Origin: a virus
Reading direction: 5' to 3' (one strand)
IMG/VR virus record: IMGVR_UViG_3300049629_001734
Span: 1-64,000 of that record
DNA length: 64,000 bases
Shown here: piece after piece, positions 34,144 to 43,336 of the stretch
Numbering within the stretch: the stretch's first letter is position 1
Layout of the letters: every line of letters starts with the position of its first letter
The notes under the pieces: generated by a model
The model's database searches: none
What the model was told of the DNA's origin: nothing
The model's input: the letters and a program-made list of their open reading frames with translations, nothing else
Position numbers and translations under genes: made by a program

Positions 34144-35871
34144 TCAAATACAGTAGTAAGAGGACATAATCGACCCATTTGTATTGATCTGTAGAGGTCT
34201 TTTTGTCCCTACACCACCAACTGTAAGTGCTATCCACTTTCCACCACCATTTGTAGGTGTGGTAAGTGCGGCATCATCATAGATAATATCTCCATTAATT
34301 AAAAACGCTAATGATTTAGTGCTATAATAAGCTCTGACTGTTTGATAAGTTGAACAAGCACCAGCTGCGTTTATAGCATCCGGAGTAGTTCTACCTAAGA
34401 ATGTAAATAAGGTTGGAGTTGGTGTGGGTGTTCTTGTTGGAGTAACAGTTGGTGTTTTGGTTACTGTAGGAGTTGGGGTTTTAGTTGATGTTATTGTGGG
34501 TGTAGGTGTAGGACTCATAACAGGATTTTCATTCTGTGGCAAACCCCAAACGAGTTTAATGGATTTACTTTGTGAGTACAAATTGGAAAGATTAACAGAA
34601 ATCTGAGAGAAAGTTCCAGAGAATTTTATTATACCTGTAGCCATGTTAGCACCACTTAAAATATAACTAGATTCTGATACTAATGAAGATTTTAGTTCTG
34701 GACAATCGTTACAATCACAACACATAGAATAAGTTGAGCTAAATTGTAAATATTCCGTATTCGTAATACCTGATTGGGAGAAACCTAGATGATAGATAGC
34801 TAAAACAGGATCAGATACGGGAGAATTGAAGACAAAACTATGTGTTCCATTACAAACCATCCTGAATCCACCTGTTCTTTCAGGATTTCTAATATCACAA
34901 CTCATGTAATTGTAGGCACTCGAATAAGTATTTCCACCACAAGAGAACGTAGCACAAGATCCAGCACCAATTTCGCAGTTGTGGCCAGCTATATCTATTG
35001 GATAAATTGTTCTACTTGGTGTTGTGCACAAACCAGATACGTTATTCTCTACCGTGTTTATGAATTGAGAAACTAAATTGTAAAGACTAGAAGATGATGT
35101 TGGTGAACTATAGAAATTTGCTGTTCTAGGAACAGGATCTACAAAACTACCACCGTTGGGTTGAGACCAGTCAAGACCATTCAAGTAAGACCATAAATAA
35201 ACTCCATCACCTTGTGTACATTCAGGACAACCAGGTGTTGCGCTAGGTGTCTGTGTTAATGTAGGTGTCAGGCTCGGTGTTAAAGTTGATGTGATTGATG
35301 GAGTAGGTGTGTTGGTGGGTGTCGCTTCTGGTGATGCACCGGGTGATCTTGTTATACTAGGTGTTACTGTTATTGTGGGTGTTAATGTAGGTGTAACTGT
35401 TGAGGTTGAACTTGGTGTGGATGTAGGTGTGTCAGTTGGTATTGGACTCTCAGTTGATGATGGTGTAGAAGTATTCGTTGGTGTTGGATCTGGGGATATA
35501 CCGGGAGTTTTAGTTAAAGTTGGTGTTGGTGTCGGGGTAGAAGTGACAGTGGATGTTACAGTTAGTGTTGGTGATACAGCAGGCAAAGAAGTGTGCGATG
35601 GAGATGGTGTAATAGAAGGTGTCAAAGTTATAGTAGGTGATGGTGTTGGTGTTAGAATATAGTTAGATACTAAAACTGTATAATCACAACCATCACAGGT
35701 AAAAATATAAGTTCCATTTAACTCATCCGATCCTCGGCCGTATAAAATAGGATCAAAAGTCCAAGGAAAACTAAAAGTAGAACTAATATTTAAGACACCT
35801 CCACCACTGGGAAAAATAAGTTGTAATGTGCAGTTTTTAAGCGGACAAGCCTCAAAAGTTACTGTAGCCAT
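34144..35871 (-). CDS. Tail adhesin-like protein with Thr/Pro-rich stalks
   Basis: 575 residues. An N-terminal ~75-residue module (KNCTLQLIFPSGGG, FPWTFDPILYGRGSDELNGT, FTCDGCDYTVLV) is shared with the genes at 42669 and 46451. Two stalks of PTPT-type repeats (~75-215 and ~450-485) flank a Cys-rich globular domain (~215-445, CCDCNDCPE). The C-terminal cap (IIYDDAALTTPTNGGGKWIA) resembles that of the 43337 protein. No signal peptide. The build fits a tail fibre or receptor-binding appendage whose N-terminal module docks to a common site. The receptor is unknown. Confidence 0.65.
   Translation of the reverse strand: MATVTFEACPLKNCTLQLIFPSGGGVLNISSTFSFPWTFDPILYGRGSDELNGTYIFTCDGCDYTVLVSNYILTPTPSPTITLTPSITPSPSHTSLPAVSPTLTVTSTVTSTPTPTPTLTKTPGISPDPTPTNTSTPSSTESPIPTDTPTSTPSSTSTVTPTLTPTITVTPSITRSPGASPEATPTNTPTPSITSTLTPSLTPTLTQTPSATPGCPECTQGDGVYLWSYLNGLDWSQPNGGSFVDPVPRTANFYSSPTSSSSLYNLVSQFINTVENNVSGLCTTPSRTIYPIDIAGHNCEIGAGSCATFSCGGNTYSSAYNYMSCDIRNPERTGGFRMVCNGTHSFVFNSPVSDPVLAIYHLGFSQSGITNTEYLQFSSTYSMCCDCNDCPELKSSLVSESSYILSGANMATGIIKFSGTFSQISVNLSNLYSQSKSIKLVWGLPQNENPVMSPTPTPTITSTKTPTPTVTKTPTVTPTRTPTPTPTLFTFLGRTTPDAINAAGACSTYQTVRAYYSTKSLAFLINGDIIYDDAALTTPTNGGGKWIALTVGGVGTKRPLQINTNGSIMSSYYCI
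35215..35665 (-). repeat. Thr/Pro stalk repeats
   Basis: Tandem codons for T-P-T/S with periodic GASPEATPT-like interruptions within the adhesin gene; a second shorter array is at 34430-34520. Confidence 0.75.
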
Positions 35872-35915
35872 ATTAAACTATATATTCTAAAACAGAGCTA
35901 TCACACAAACAAAAT

Positions 35916-36182
35916 TCATGAAAGTTTTATAAGTTTTATTTTTAGATCTCCTGAACCTTTGATTACTCGATGATAGACACCTTTTGGTATAAAAATTTTA
36001 CCGGATATTATTTTAGGAAGTTCATTATCCATTTGTATCATCCAATCTGTTCCAGATAATGACTCAATTATTCTATCTTCTCGATCTCTATGCCAAACAT
36101 AATCACCAGAATCAACATCTTGATCGAAAGTTCTTAGGAAGATATTTTCACCTATCGTTTTTTCTTTGAAAGGTAAATTCAT
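35916..36182 (-). CDS. Small cupin-like protein
   Basis: 88 residues. DVDSGDYVWHRDREDRII holds a cupin-like H-x-D and IFIPKGVYHRVIKGSGDL the second cupin strand with its His. Together these give a short cupin barrel. Nearly identical small proteins occur in many tailed phages without known function. It may bind a metal or small ligand. Confidence 0.65.
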   Translation of the reverse strand: MNLPFKEKTIGENIFLRTFDQDVDSGDYVWHRDREDRIIESLSGTDWMIQMDNELPKIISGKIFIPKGVYHRVIKGSGDLKIKLIKLS

Positions 36183-36208
36183 AAATTTTTTTTTTAATAT
36201 TTTTTATT

Positions 36209-36790
36209 TTACCAGAACCCCGGATATGACTTACCCCAAAGAGAGGAGAATCTGTTAGCACGACATGCCCAGTAACCAGGTGTCATTTTATCCTTTTTTT
36301 CACGACAATTATGTCTTTTCGAAAATCTAGCTCTTGCTTTCGGATCACTAACTTTAGCATTTAGACCACCTTTTACATCACCAAAATGAACTACTTTCAC
36401 ATTTCCAGTCTTGGGGTTTTTAACATAAACTTTATACTTTTTAGGTCCTGAACTTCTCATAGGTTTTCCAAGACTTACTTTTTTTCCTTTATATTCAGCT
36501 TCTGTAATAAACTCATCACAAAGTATCGGAAAATCAAGTGGCACCATTTCCCCTTCGAACTTTGCCCAAAGACCTAGATCACTCTCTTCAAAAAGAACTC
36601 GATCAGCATCACTCAATAATTCTTGATGATTTCTTGATTCTCTTATCAACTCGAAAAATGAAGTAGATCCAGGTCTAAATATATTTTCCAAAACTGATAT
36701 CTTATTTTCTAAGTGATAAACTAGATTATTACTTGGCTTCTTATCGATGAAGTCCTCGAATTTTAATATATTCTCGTAAATATTTTCCAT
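36209..36790 (-). CDS. Phage protein with C-terminal basic Cys/His/Trp motif and F-x-x-F tag
   Basis: 193 residues. It begins MENIYENILKFEDFID, an extended version of the shared tag. The C-terminal ~90 residues (KYKVYVKNPKTGNVKVVHFG, SDPKARARFSKRHNCREKKD, TPGYWACRANRFSSLWG) match a motif I associate with proteins of T4-like marine phages, in which RHNC and GYW-x-CR may bind a metal or DNA. Role unknown; packaging into the head is an inference from the tag. Confidence 0.6.
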   Translation of the reverse strand: MENIYENILKFEDFIDKKPSNNLVYHLENKISVLENIFRPGSTSFFELIRESRNHQELLSDADRVLFEESDLGLWAKFEGEMVPLDFPILCDEFITEAEYKGKKVSLGKPMRSSGPKKYKVYVKNPKTGNVKVVHFGDVKGGLNAKVSDPKARARFSKRHNCREKKDKMTPGYWACRANRFSSLWGKSYPGFW

Positions 36791-36820
36791 AACTTTATCC
36801 AGGGGTATTTTTTGTTAGTT

Positions 36821-36832
36821 TATATATATATC
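36821..36832 (+). promoter_or_regulatory. TATATATATATC box before the 1918-residue gene
   Basis: A pure TA run lies 19 bp upstream of the GTG start at 36852. There is no ATG nearer by. Confidence 0.4.
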
Positions 36833-36851
36833 TAAATTTGAAACTCAGAAA

Positions 36852-39800
36852 GTGATAGAAGAAAAACTTATTTTCTTTGATAAAGAAGGTAACCAGATTA
36901 ATACCAAATGGAATGACGAATCCCAAGTGTGGGAGGCTGATTTAATATTTTCTGAAAACTCTTCAGACACCTTTAGAACTTATGGTCTTTATTCATTTGA
37001 AAAAATTGATGCCTTTAATTATCTCTCAGATAAGATGGTGCTTGAAAAATGGCAACTTTTCAATGAAAGAGGATTTGATTACTATGGATCTTCTACTCAA
37101 AGTTACAAAGTATCAAAAATAGAACCAGAGAATAGAGATAACACATTCTATTCTAAATGGATCTATGGTCCTAATTTTGAAAGAAATTTTCCAAAAGGTT
37201 CCTATTTGAGATTTGAAAGTAATATTTTTAATCTAGGAGATACCAATACAATTTATCAAATTATCGATACTAAGAAAGATGCGGTGATGATTATATCAAC
37301 ACAAAGTAATTCTAGTTTTTATACAAATTGGTCTGGTTCTTATTCAAATTCAAATACTTACCTAGGTGTTACAGTTTCTGGGGTAAATTTTCTTTCGGTT
37401 GGGGATTATAGATATTCTGATGGTTCAACCAAATTATCAAGTTGGTCAGAACAATATTTCGATAAAAGAGTTTTTAACGGCAGAAAACTAACCGTTGTTA
37501 ATTCTACAGAAAACGACGGCATCTATACTATATTAAATAAAGATCTTAAAGATAGTGAATATACTGAATATTACTTTTTTGAAGACTCAGTAGATACAGA
37601 TGATAATATCATAGCTCGACTAACACTTCTTACAAGACTTCCTATTGTTTACCAGGGAAATATAGGTCTGAGTGGTAGTAATATATTTTTTTCGAATAGT
37701 ATAGGAGATTTTCTAAAGCCAGGGAGCGTATTCTACATACCTGAATCTTCTTTGAATACTTCAACACTTCAAGTTGATAATATCTTAAATTTCAATCAGA
37801 TTCTAACAGGTAGACTTTTTGATCAACGTGATTTGGTTGTTTATAATGGAAAAATTTATCAGTGTATTCAATCTTATACACATAGTATAAACTCACCAGT
37901 ATATCCATCAGATACTCTCTATTGGTCAGATTCACCAGATTATCTACCACTTACCTCAACAGTAACTACAGAAAATTTATCCAATGCTACTATTCAATTA
38001 AATAATAATGTTTTGATATTTGAGGGTGGAACTTATTCACCAGCAAATATTACTAATACCCAAAACATAGCAAAATTTGTAGATAAGTTTGAAGATGAAT
38101 TTCTTAAGTTCGGTCTTATTTTAACATTTGATGGTAGAAAACTACTCGTAAAACCACAATATTCATCGAAATACTTTGATATAAAATTCTATAAGAATAG
38201 TTACCTTACCGAAATCACCTCGAGTGAAATCACATACAATAGAAATTTAGAGATCACTGAAAAACTAGTTCTAGAGAAAAATAGAGATTTTTCCCAAATT
38301 TTCAATTATAATATTTACCTTTCAGATATAGATGATTTTGGTATCGAAATTACTGTAAACTCACAGATTTATCATCAAGATACTGTTTGGGCTTATAATG
38401 GAGTGAGTGTAGATATTGAAAAAACAATAAATCTTACTCTTAAAGCTTGGAGAGATAAACATTTTGCCGAGCTTTCTAAGCTAGGTGTGGTTATTACTCT
38501 ATCAAGTAAATGGGGAACATCCTACTACAACATTATAAATCTATCTAGTTTTTATCCAAATGTCGAGTTAAGATTCTCAGTTAGGGTAGGAACTACAGCA
38601 AAATATGATATTCTCTACTATGTTGGTGAGTTTTCACGCGTAGGGCCAAGATTAGGGTTAGTGCTTAACGGTCAAGAATTTACTGTAACATCAGCAACAT
38701 CTAATTCTGGATACTTAGTGAAAGAGACCATCGATAGTTTAATTACAACTTGGCAAGCTTATTTGAATCAATTGGGAGTGTTCATAACAAGAGTTAATGA
38801 TACTACTATAGAGGTCAATACTCAAGATATTACTAAAATTAGATCCCTTACATTTAATACCTATTTAAACCTTTTGCCTGGTGATTCTGCTGAAAATTAT
38901 ATTATCAAAGCAACCGGTAATTTAGGAAATCTTATCACATCAAACGCACTCATTTTGGGTAATTATCTAGGTGTGACTACTAGCAATGTCCAGGATTTTT
39001 ACGATGTGAATTTTTCTTTGGGTATGCCAGTATCTTTACTCAATTCTACTTTTACCTATAATAATCGTGATTATAACATCATAAACTTATTCAGAATGTT
39101 TATGAATCTGAGTTATGAAGGTCCTTTCTGGTCTTCCCCCTGCAGAGATACGGATAATATTATAGTTAGTTATCCGGATGGATTTACCTATACTTATTGT
39201 CAGCCCTATTCAAATGTTATCGGTGCTGAATTTAGTATAGGCGCTTGGACTAGTTCTTTTTTTACTGGAACTTTTAGTCAAATTTCAAGTTATTTTTTAT
39301 CTTCACAAAATATTCTTTCAGGTGCTGTTGATGTGATATACACACCTATTTCACAAAAATATTATGTTTTAAGTAATAGTCTTGAATCATTTGATGCTGT
39401 CTCTAAATATCGTCTAAAAAATATTAATTTAACAGGTAATTCTGGGTCAAGATTCCTAAGAAATAACAGTTACAACGGATATCTTTATGTAGCAACACAG
39501 TTTCTCATTTATAAAATAAATCCGTTCTCAGATGAAATTGTTTCAACTTTTTCAGTTCAAGAACCATATGATCTTGAAGTAAATGAAGTAAATGGTGATA
39601 TTTATCTTACACTTACTTATGAAAATGATTTTCTTATTTATGACAAAAATCACACACTTTTAAAGAATCACGATCTTTTACAAAATGGTAGAAGAATTGA
39701 AATAAATCCAGTAGAGAAAAAAGTATACGCAACAACACAAACCAACAAACTTGTCGAGATAGATACACAAACAAGAGAAGTTTCAGCTTCTTATTCAATT

Positions 39801-42608
39801 ACTAATTTGGGAAGAGATATATTTTATCACCCACCTTCTTCTACAATTATTGGTCTTGCTAATAATACAATCTATACACTCAAGAGTGGGACAGTTTCAA
39901 CAAGTTATCCTATCACTTTGGATACTACTGGAAATGCCTTTTTCTCCTACAATACAGACAGATCAATTTCAATTCTCATGGATCCAGCAGGAAAATTATA
40001 TGGATTCGATGATGAACTAAATAATGTATATTCGAGTAACTTTGCTAGTAACGGTCGTATTTCAACTAATCCAGTAGATCAAAACTTTTATGTTGGTCTG
40101 ACCAATAAAGCTACTGTTATAAATTCACTTACCGGTCTTACTAGATACTCACTTACTACATCTGCAAATCTTACAACAAATACACACAATCCCCAAAGAA
40201 GAAGTATTTTATTTTTACAACCCTCTTTGAATAAATTAGTTGAGGTGAGTGTTCAAATTGTTATAGCTCAATCATCTATTATTCAGAATTTCGAAGAGAT
40301 TGCTGATGAATATTTTGGAGCTCTTTCACAAGACTACATACCTGAGAGTACATATTGGGTAAGAGGCAGAGAATTTATAAGAAAACCAAGAGAAAAATTT
40401 GATTTTGAAGCTCCATATCCTACACAATTCATCTGGAAATGGAAAGATGTTGTAAATACTGATTTTTTTCTTTTTGATTTTTCTGGAAATTTACTCGAAA
40501 CCACTGGTTCCTATTCATATACAGGTCCGAAACCATTGACTGAAATTGTTCTTAACAAAAAACCAAATAGATATCTAGATAGAGTAAAAGATCCCAAATA
40601 TCAACAAACTATATTTGATGATATTTATTATAGTTTACCCTATAAAAACTCAAATACCGACCTAAGTTTTTTACCACAATCACAAGAAATTTTTATTGGT
40701 TTCAATACAAAAATTGAAGGTGTTAGTCTAAACACACTACAACTTTTCAAAAGAGATGTAGCTACTTTTTCTGTTATACCTACTCTATCAAATAATAATA
40801 TAATTCATTTAAAATTAGATACACGTGATGAAAAGATCATAGGTAAAATTTCTCTCGATTCAAATTCACTAGAAAATTTTCTAGAAGATTCGAATGATGT
40901 GCCAAGAGGTTTCATAATAGGACAAATCATACAAATTAATTTAGTAGATGTAACAAATCTAAAAAATCAATATATTTCTTATAACAACGGATTAAAAGTA
41001 AAAATATTAGAAATATACCCCAAAGAAATTGTAGTCGATTTTCTAGAGGATGCCTTTATACCGGAATCAAACATAGTTTATGATTATCCAGAGAATGGTT
41101 CGAATACTTTTTTGAAAACAACAATTTTTGTTGTTGATAAGTTATTGGCTAAATTTAATTTTCTAGCACAAACAGAAATAGAAGATCCACGTTTTGAGGT
41201 TGAAATTTCAAACACCGGAAAAGATCTATCAACTGAAATTGCTTGGATATTCAAACAATATGATATAAATGAACAGGGTATAGACTGGAATTTTTTGAAT
41301 CCAAAAAGAAAAGAATTTCTCTATACTAGAGATGAAATATTCAATTATGTAGGTAGTTATAAAGCTATTATTAATAGTATAAATTATTTTGGATATAATG
41401 ATCTTATCCTCAATGAATACTATAGAAATATTGATCCTGAATCTCAAAATTTTGGTAAACTATTCAAAGTTGAAATACCAGATATTTTTGATAATACAAT
41501 AAAGGGTTGGAATGAAAGAGATTTTCTAAAATTCAATCTACCCAATCCTAAGTTTACATCTACGAAATTATTCAATCTAGCCTATAAAATAACTGATAGA
41601 GAAGGGAATTATGTAATTCACTATTCTGTAATAGAAGCTCTTGTAAAATTACACGGATTAAAATTATGGCTTTCAAAAAATGTTATACCGATTACACATC
41701 GTATTTTAGATATTACCGGAGAAGCTAGTTTTGTTGGAACTAATACAGTTACACATAGAAATTATGATGTTAAAATCATTAAAATTTCAGAAGATTTTTC
41801 ACCAATAGATTTTAAAATTAATGAAGCTTACCTACTACCCATAACAAGTGGTTCTTATGTATTCAATGTAGCAGTTGATTTCTTTACTAAATTGACCTTG
41901 GAAGATCCTTTTAGTGTAGAAATACGAACCTATCAAACATTCAAAGAATGGGAACCGTTCAAATCTTATACGATAGGTGATAAGGTTAGATATTTTGATA
42001 AGTTATATGAATCTGTTAAGAATAACAACAAAATTAATAATCCGAGAAAGTATGAAAATACATCAAATTGGAATGAACTTACGAACTATACGCCTGGACA
42101 GATTACGATTTATGATAATTTAGCCTATATTTATGTTGGAACACAGAGCTTGTTCGATTATTCGACCTTTTCACAAAGTCCTGTAGTAGATACAAACAAA
42201 TGGACAAATATTTCTTATTGGAAAAAAATCGGACTAGAACCTGTTCAATCTATTAATCAATATAAAAACACACTAGATACTTTCAATTTTACTGTTGATA
42301 CAACGGTTGATCCTTTTATTACTCTAAAAACAATATCTGAAAATGGTAGAGGCGGATATTATATTGTTAAGAAAAACTATGAAATAAGATGGCTTGACGA
42401 TAAAACACAACCAGTTCTTATTCTAGCCGAAGATCCACTACCTGATAGAACTTTATATACAACCACTACGACTTCTACAACAACAACTTGTCCAGATAAT
42501 TGTATCAACTATCAGTTCTGTGAAGATATTAACTTTACCTGGTATTTCTGTAGGAATGATGATTTTTCATATTGTGTGGATGATTTTACCTATTCAACAA
42601 CATCTTAA
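36852..42608 (+). CDS. Very large tail/baseplate protein with beta-propeller and carbohydrate-binding-like modules
   Basis: 1918 residues from a GTG start. The N-terminal ~800 residues are beta-rich; a ChtBD3-like module lies near 330-360 (QRDLVVYNGKIYQCIQSYTH). Residues ~840-1140 form a YVTN/NHL-like beta-propeller of repeated blades (GYLYVATQFLIYKINPFSDE, KKVYATTQTNKLVEIDTQTR, FYVGLTNKATVINSLTG). After more mixed domains, two further W-x-x-x-x-x-Y-x-x-G-D-x-V-x-Y modules follow near 1700-1780. The C-terminus is [13 protein letters not shown] and a Cys-rich DFTYS segment that recurs in the 43337 protein. It opens the tail-fibre operon, so a baseplate arm or fibre base is likely. It is not placed in a named family. 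Confidence 0.65.
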   Translation: MIEEKLIFFDKEGNQINTKWNDESQVWEADLIFSENSSDTFRTYGLYSFEKIDAFNYLSDKMVLEKWQLFNERGFDYYGSSTQSYKVSKIEPENRDNTFYSKWIYGPNFERNFPKGSYLRFESNIFNLGDTNTIYQIIDTKKDAVMIISTQSNSSFYTNWSGSYSNSNTYLGVTVSGVNFLSVGDYRYSDGSTKLSSWSEQYFDKRVFNGRKLTVVNSTENDGIYTILNKDLKDSEYTEYYFFEDSVDTDDNIIARLTLLTRLPIVYQGNIGLSGSNIFFSNSIGDFLKPGSVFYIPESSLNTSTLQVDNILNFNQILTGRLFDQRDLVVYNGKIYQCIQSYTHSINSPVYPSDTLYWSDSPDYLPLTSTVTTENLSNATIQLNNNVLIFEGGTYSPANITNTQNIAKFVDKFEDEFLKFGLILTFDGRKLLVKPQYSSKYFDIKFYKNSYLTEITSSEITYNRNLEITEKLVLEKNRDFSQIFNYNIYLSDIDDFGIEITVNSQIYHQDTVWAYNGVSVDIEKTINLTLKAWRDKHFAELSKLGVVITLSSKWGTSYYNIINLSSFYPNVELRFSVRVGTTAKYDILYYVGEFSRVGPRLGLVLNGQEFTVTSATSNSGYLVKETIDSLITTWQAYLNQLGVFITRVNDTTIEVNTQDITKIRSLTFNTYLNLLPGDSAENYIIKATGNLGNLITSNALILGNYLGVTTSNVQDFYDVNFSLGMPVSLLNSTFTYNNRDYNIINLFRMFMNLSYEGPFWSSPCRDTDNIIVSYPDGFTYTYCQPYSNVIGAEFSIGAWTSSFFTGTFSQISSYFLSSQNILSGAVDVIYTPISQKYYVLSNSLESFDAVSKYRLKNINLTGNSGSRFLRNNSYNGYLYVATQFLIYKINPFSDEIVSTFSVQEPYDLEVNEVNGDIYLTLTYENDFLIYDKNHTLLKNHDLLQNGRRIEINPVEKKVYATTQTNKLVEIDTQTREVSASYSITNLGRDIFYHPPSSTIIGLANNTIYTLKSGTVSTSYPITLDTTGNAFFSYNTDRSISILMDPAGKLYGFDDELNNVYSSNFASNGRISTNPVDQNFYVGLTNKATVINSLTGLTRYSLTTSANLTTNTHNPQRRSILFLQPSLNKLVEVSVQIVIAQSSIIQNFEEIADEYFGALSQDYIPESTYWVRGREFIRKPREKFDFEAPYPTQFIWKWKDVVNTDFFLFDFSGNLLETTGSYSYTGPKPLTEIVLNKKPNRYLDRVKDPKYQQTIFDDIYYSLPYKNSNTDLSFLPQSQEIFIGFNTKIEGVSLNTLQLFKRDVATFSVIPTLSNNNIIHLKLDTRDEKIIGKISLDSNSLENFLEDSNDVPRGFIIGQIIQINLVDVTNLKNQYISYNNGLKVKILEIYPKEIVVDFLEDAFIPESNIVYDYPENGSNTFLKTTIFVVDKLLAKFNFLAQTEIEDPRFEVEISNTGKDLSTEIAWIFKQYDINEQGIDWNFLNPKRKEFLYTRDEIFNYVGSYKAIINSINYFGYNDLILNEYYRNIDPESQNFGKLFKVEIPDIFDNTIKGWNERDFLKFNLPNPKFTSTKLFNLAYKITDREGNYVIHYSVIEALVKLHGLKLWLSKNVIPITHRILDITGEASFVGTNTVTHRNYDVKIIKISEDFSPIDFKINEAYLLPITSGSYVFNVAVDFFTKLTLEDPFSVEIRTYQTFKEWEPFKSYTIGDKVRYFDKLYESVKNNNKINNPRKYENTSNWNELTNYTPGQITIYDNLAYIYVGTQSLFDYSTFSQSPVVDTNKWTNISYWKKIGLEPVQSINQYKNTLDTFNFTVDTTVDPFITLKTISENGRGGYYIVKKNYEIRWLDDKTQPVLILAEDPLPDRTLYTTTTTSTTTTCPDNCINYQFCEDINFTWYFCRNDDFSYCVDDFTYSTTS

Positions 42609-42641
42609 AAAAAAATATAGAGTTAGGATATAGAAAAATTT

Positions 42642-42650
42642 TATATATAA
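42642..42650 (+). promoter_or_regulatory. TATATATAA box before the gene at 42669
   Basis: TATATATAA 18 bp upstream of the ATG, in the 60-bp gap after the 1918-residue gene. Confidence 0.45.
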
Positions 42651-42668
42651 TCAAAAAGTGTTAAATAA

Positions 42669-43313
42669 ATGGCAATAGTAACTTGGAATACAGCAAATCA
42701 AAATAATTGCACACTTACCTATACATCCAATTTAGGTGGTTCGATAACTGCTACAGCTGGTAATCCGTCCTTCCCTTGGGTATTCAATCCGACAGATTAT
42801 GGTCTAACTTCAAATGATATTTATGGCACTTATAGCTTTAATTGTAGTGGTTGTATTTATACTAGATTTTTAAATACACCTTCTACAACTACTACTACTA
42901 CTTCTACAACCACAGTAGCTCCAGCTAGCTCTACCCCAACACCAACTGTTACCAAAACACCAACAATTACACCCACACCAACTATCACTGGAACACCGGG
43001 AACATCGCCATCGAATACACCAACAGAAACACCAACAGAAACACCGACACCTAGTGTCACCGGAACTCCAAATGCTTCACCTAGCCAAACACCAACAGAA
43101 ACACCAACAGAAACACCGACACCTAGTGTCACCGGAACTCCAAATGCTTCACCTAGCCAAACACCAACTGAAACACCAACAGAAACTCCAACACCAACAG
43201 TGACAGAAACACCTACATCAACACCAACCCAAACCGTAACTATGACACCTAGTCAAACACCAACTACATCAGCCACAACATTATGTGCACCAGTCAGATT
43301 AACACTACTATAA
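42669..43313 (+). CDS. Short stalk protein with the shared N-terminal docking module
   Basis: 214 residues. The N-terminal ~75 residues ([51 protein letters not shown]) are the module also found at 34144 and 46451. The rest is a TTTT run followed by [15 protein letters not shown] repeats and a short hydrophobic end (CAPVRLTLL). There is no terminal head domain, so it may be a shortened paralogue or a spacer subunit. No signal peptide. Confidence 0.65.
   Translation: MAIVTWNTANQNNCTLTYTSNLGGSITATAGNPSFPWVFNPTDYGLTSNDIYGTYSFNCSGCIYTRFLNTPSTTTTTTSTTTVAPASSTPTPTVTKTPTITPTPTITGTPGTSPSNTPTETPTETPTPSVTGTPNASPSQTPTETPTETPTPSVTGTPNASPSQTPTETPTETPTPTVTETPTSTPTQTVTMTPSQTPTTSATTLCAPVRLTLL
43017..43160 (+). 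repeat. Perfect 72-bp tandem duplication in the stalk
   Basis: Two adjacent 72-bp copies (43017-43088 and 43089-43160) appear identical, including silent positions, so the duplication is recent. It adds 24 residues in frame. Confidence 0.9.
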
Positions 43314-43336
43314 AATTAATAATATAAAATACATGA

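Noticed and set aside
35291-35662. Val/Gly-rich open frames opposite the Thr/Pro stalks, also at 42857-43132, 44380-44649 and 46636-46980
   Set aside because: Antisense of ACA/CCA repeats always reads as Val/Gly; no independent start or conservation signal.
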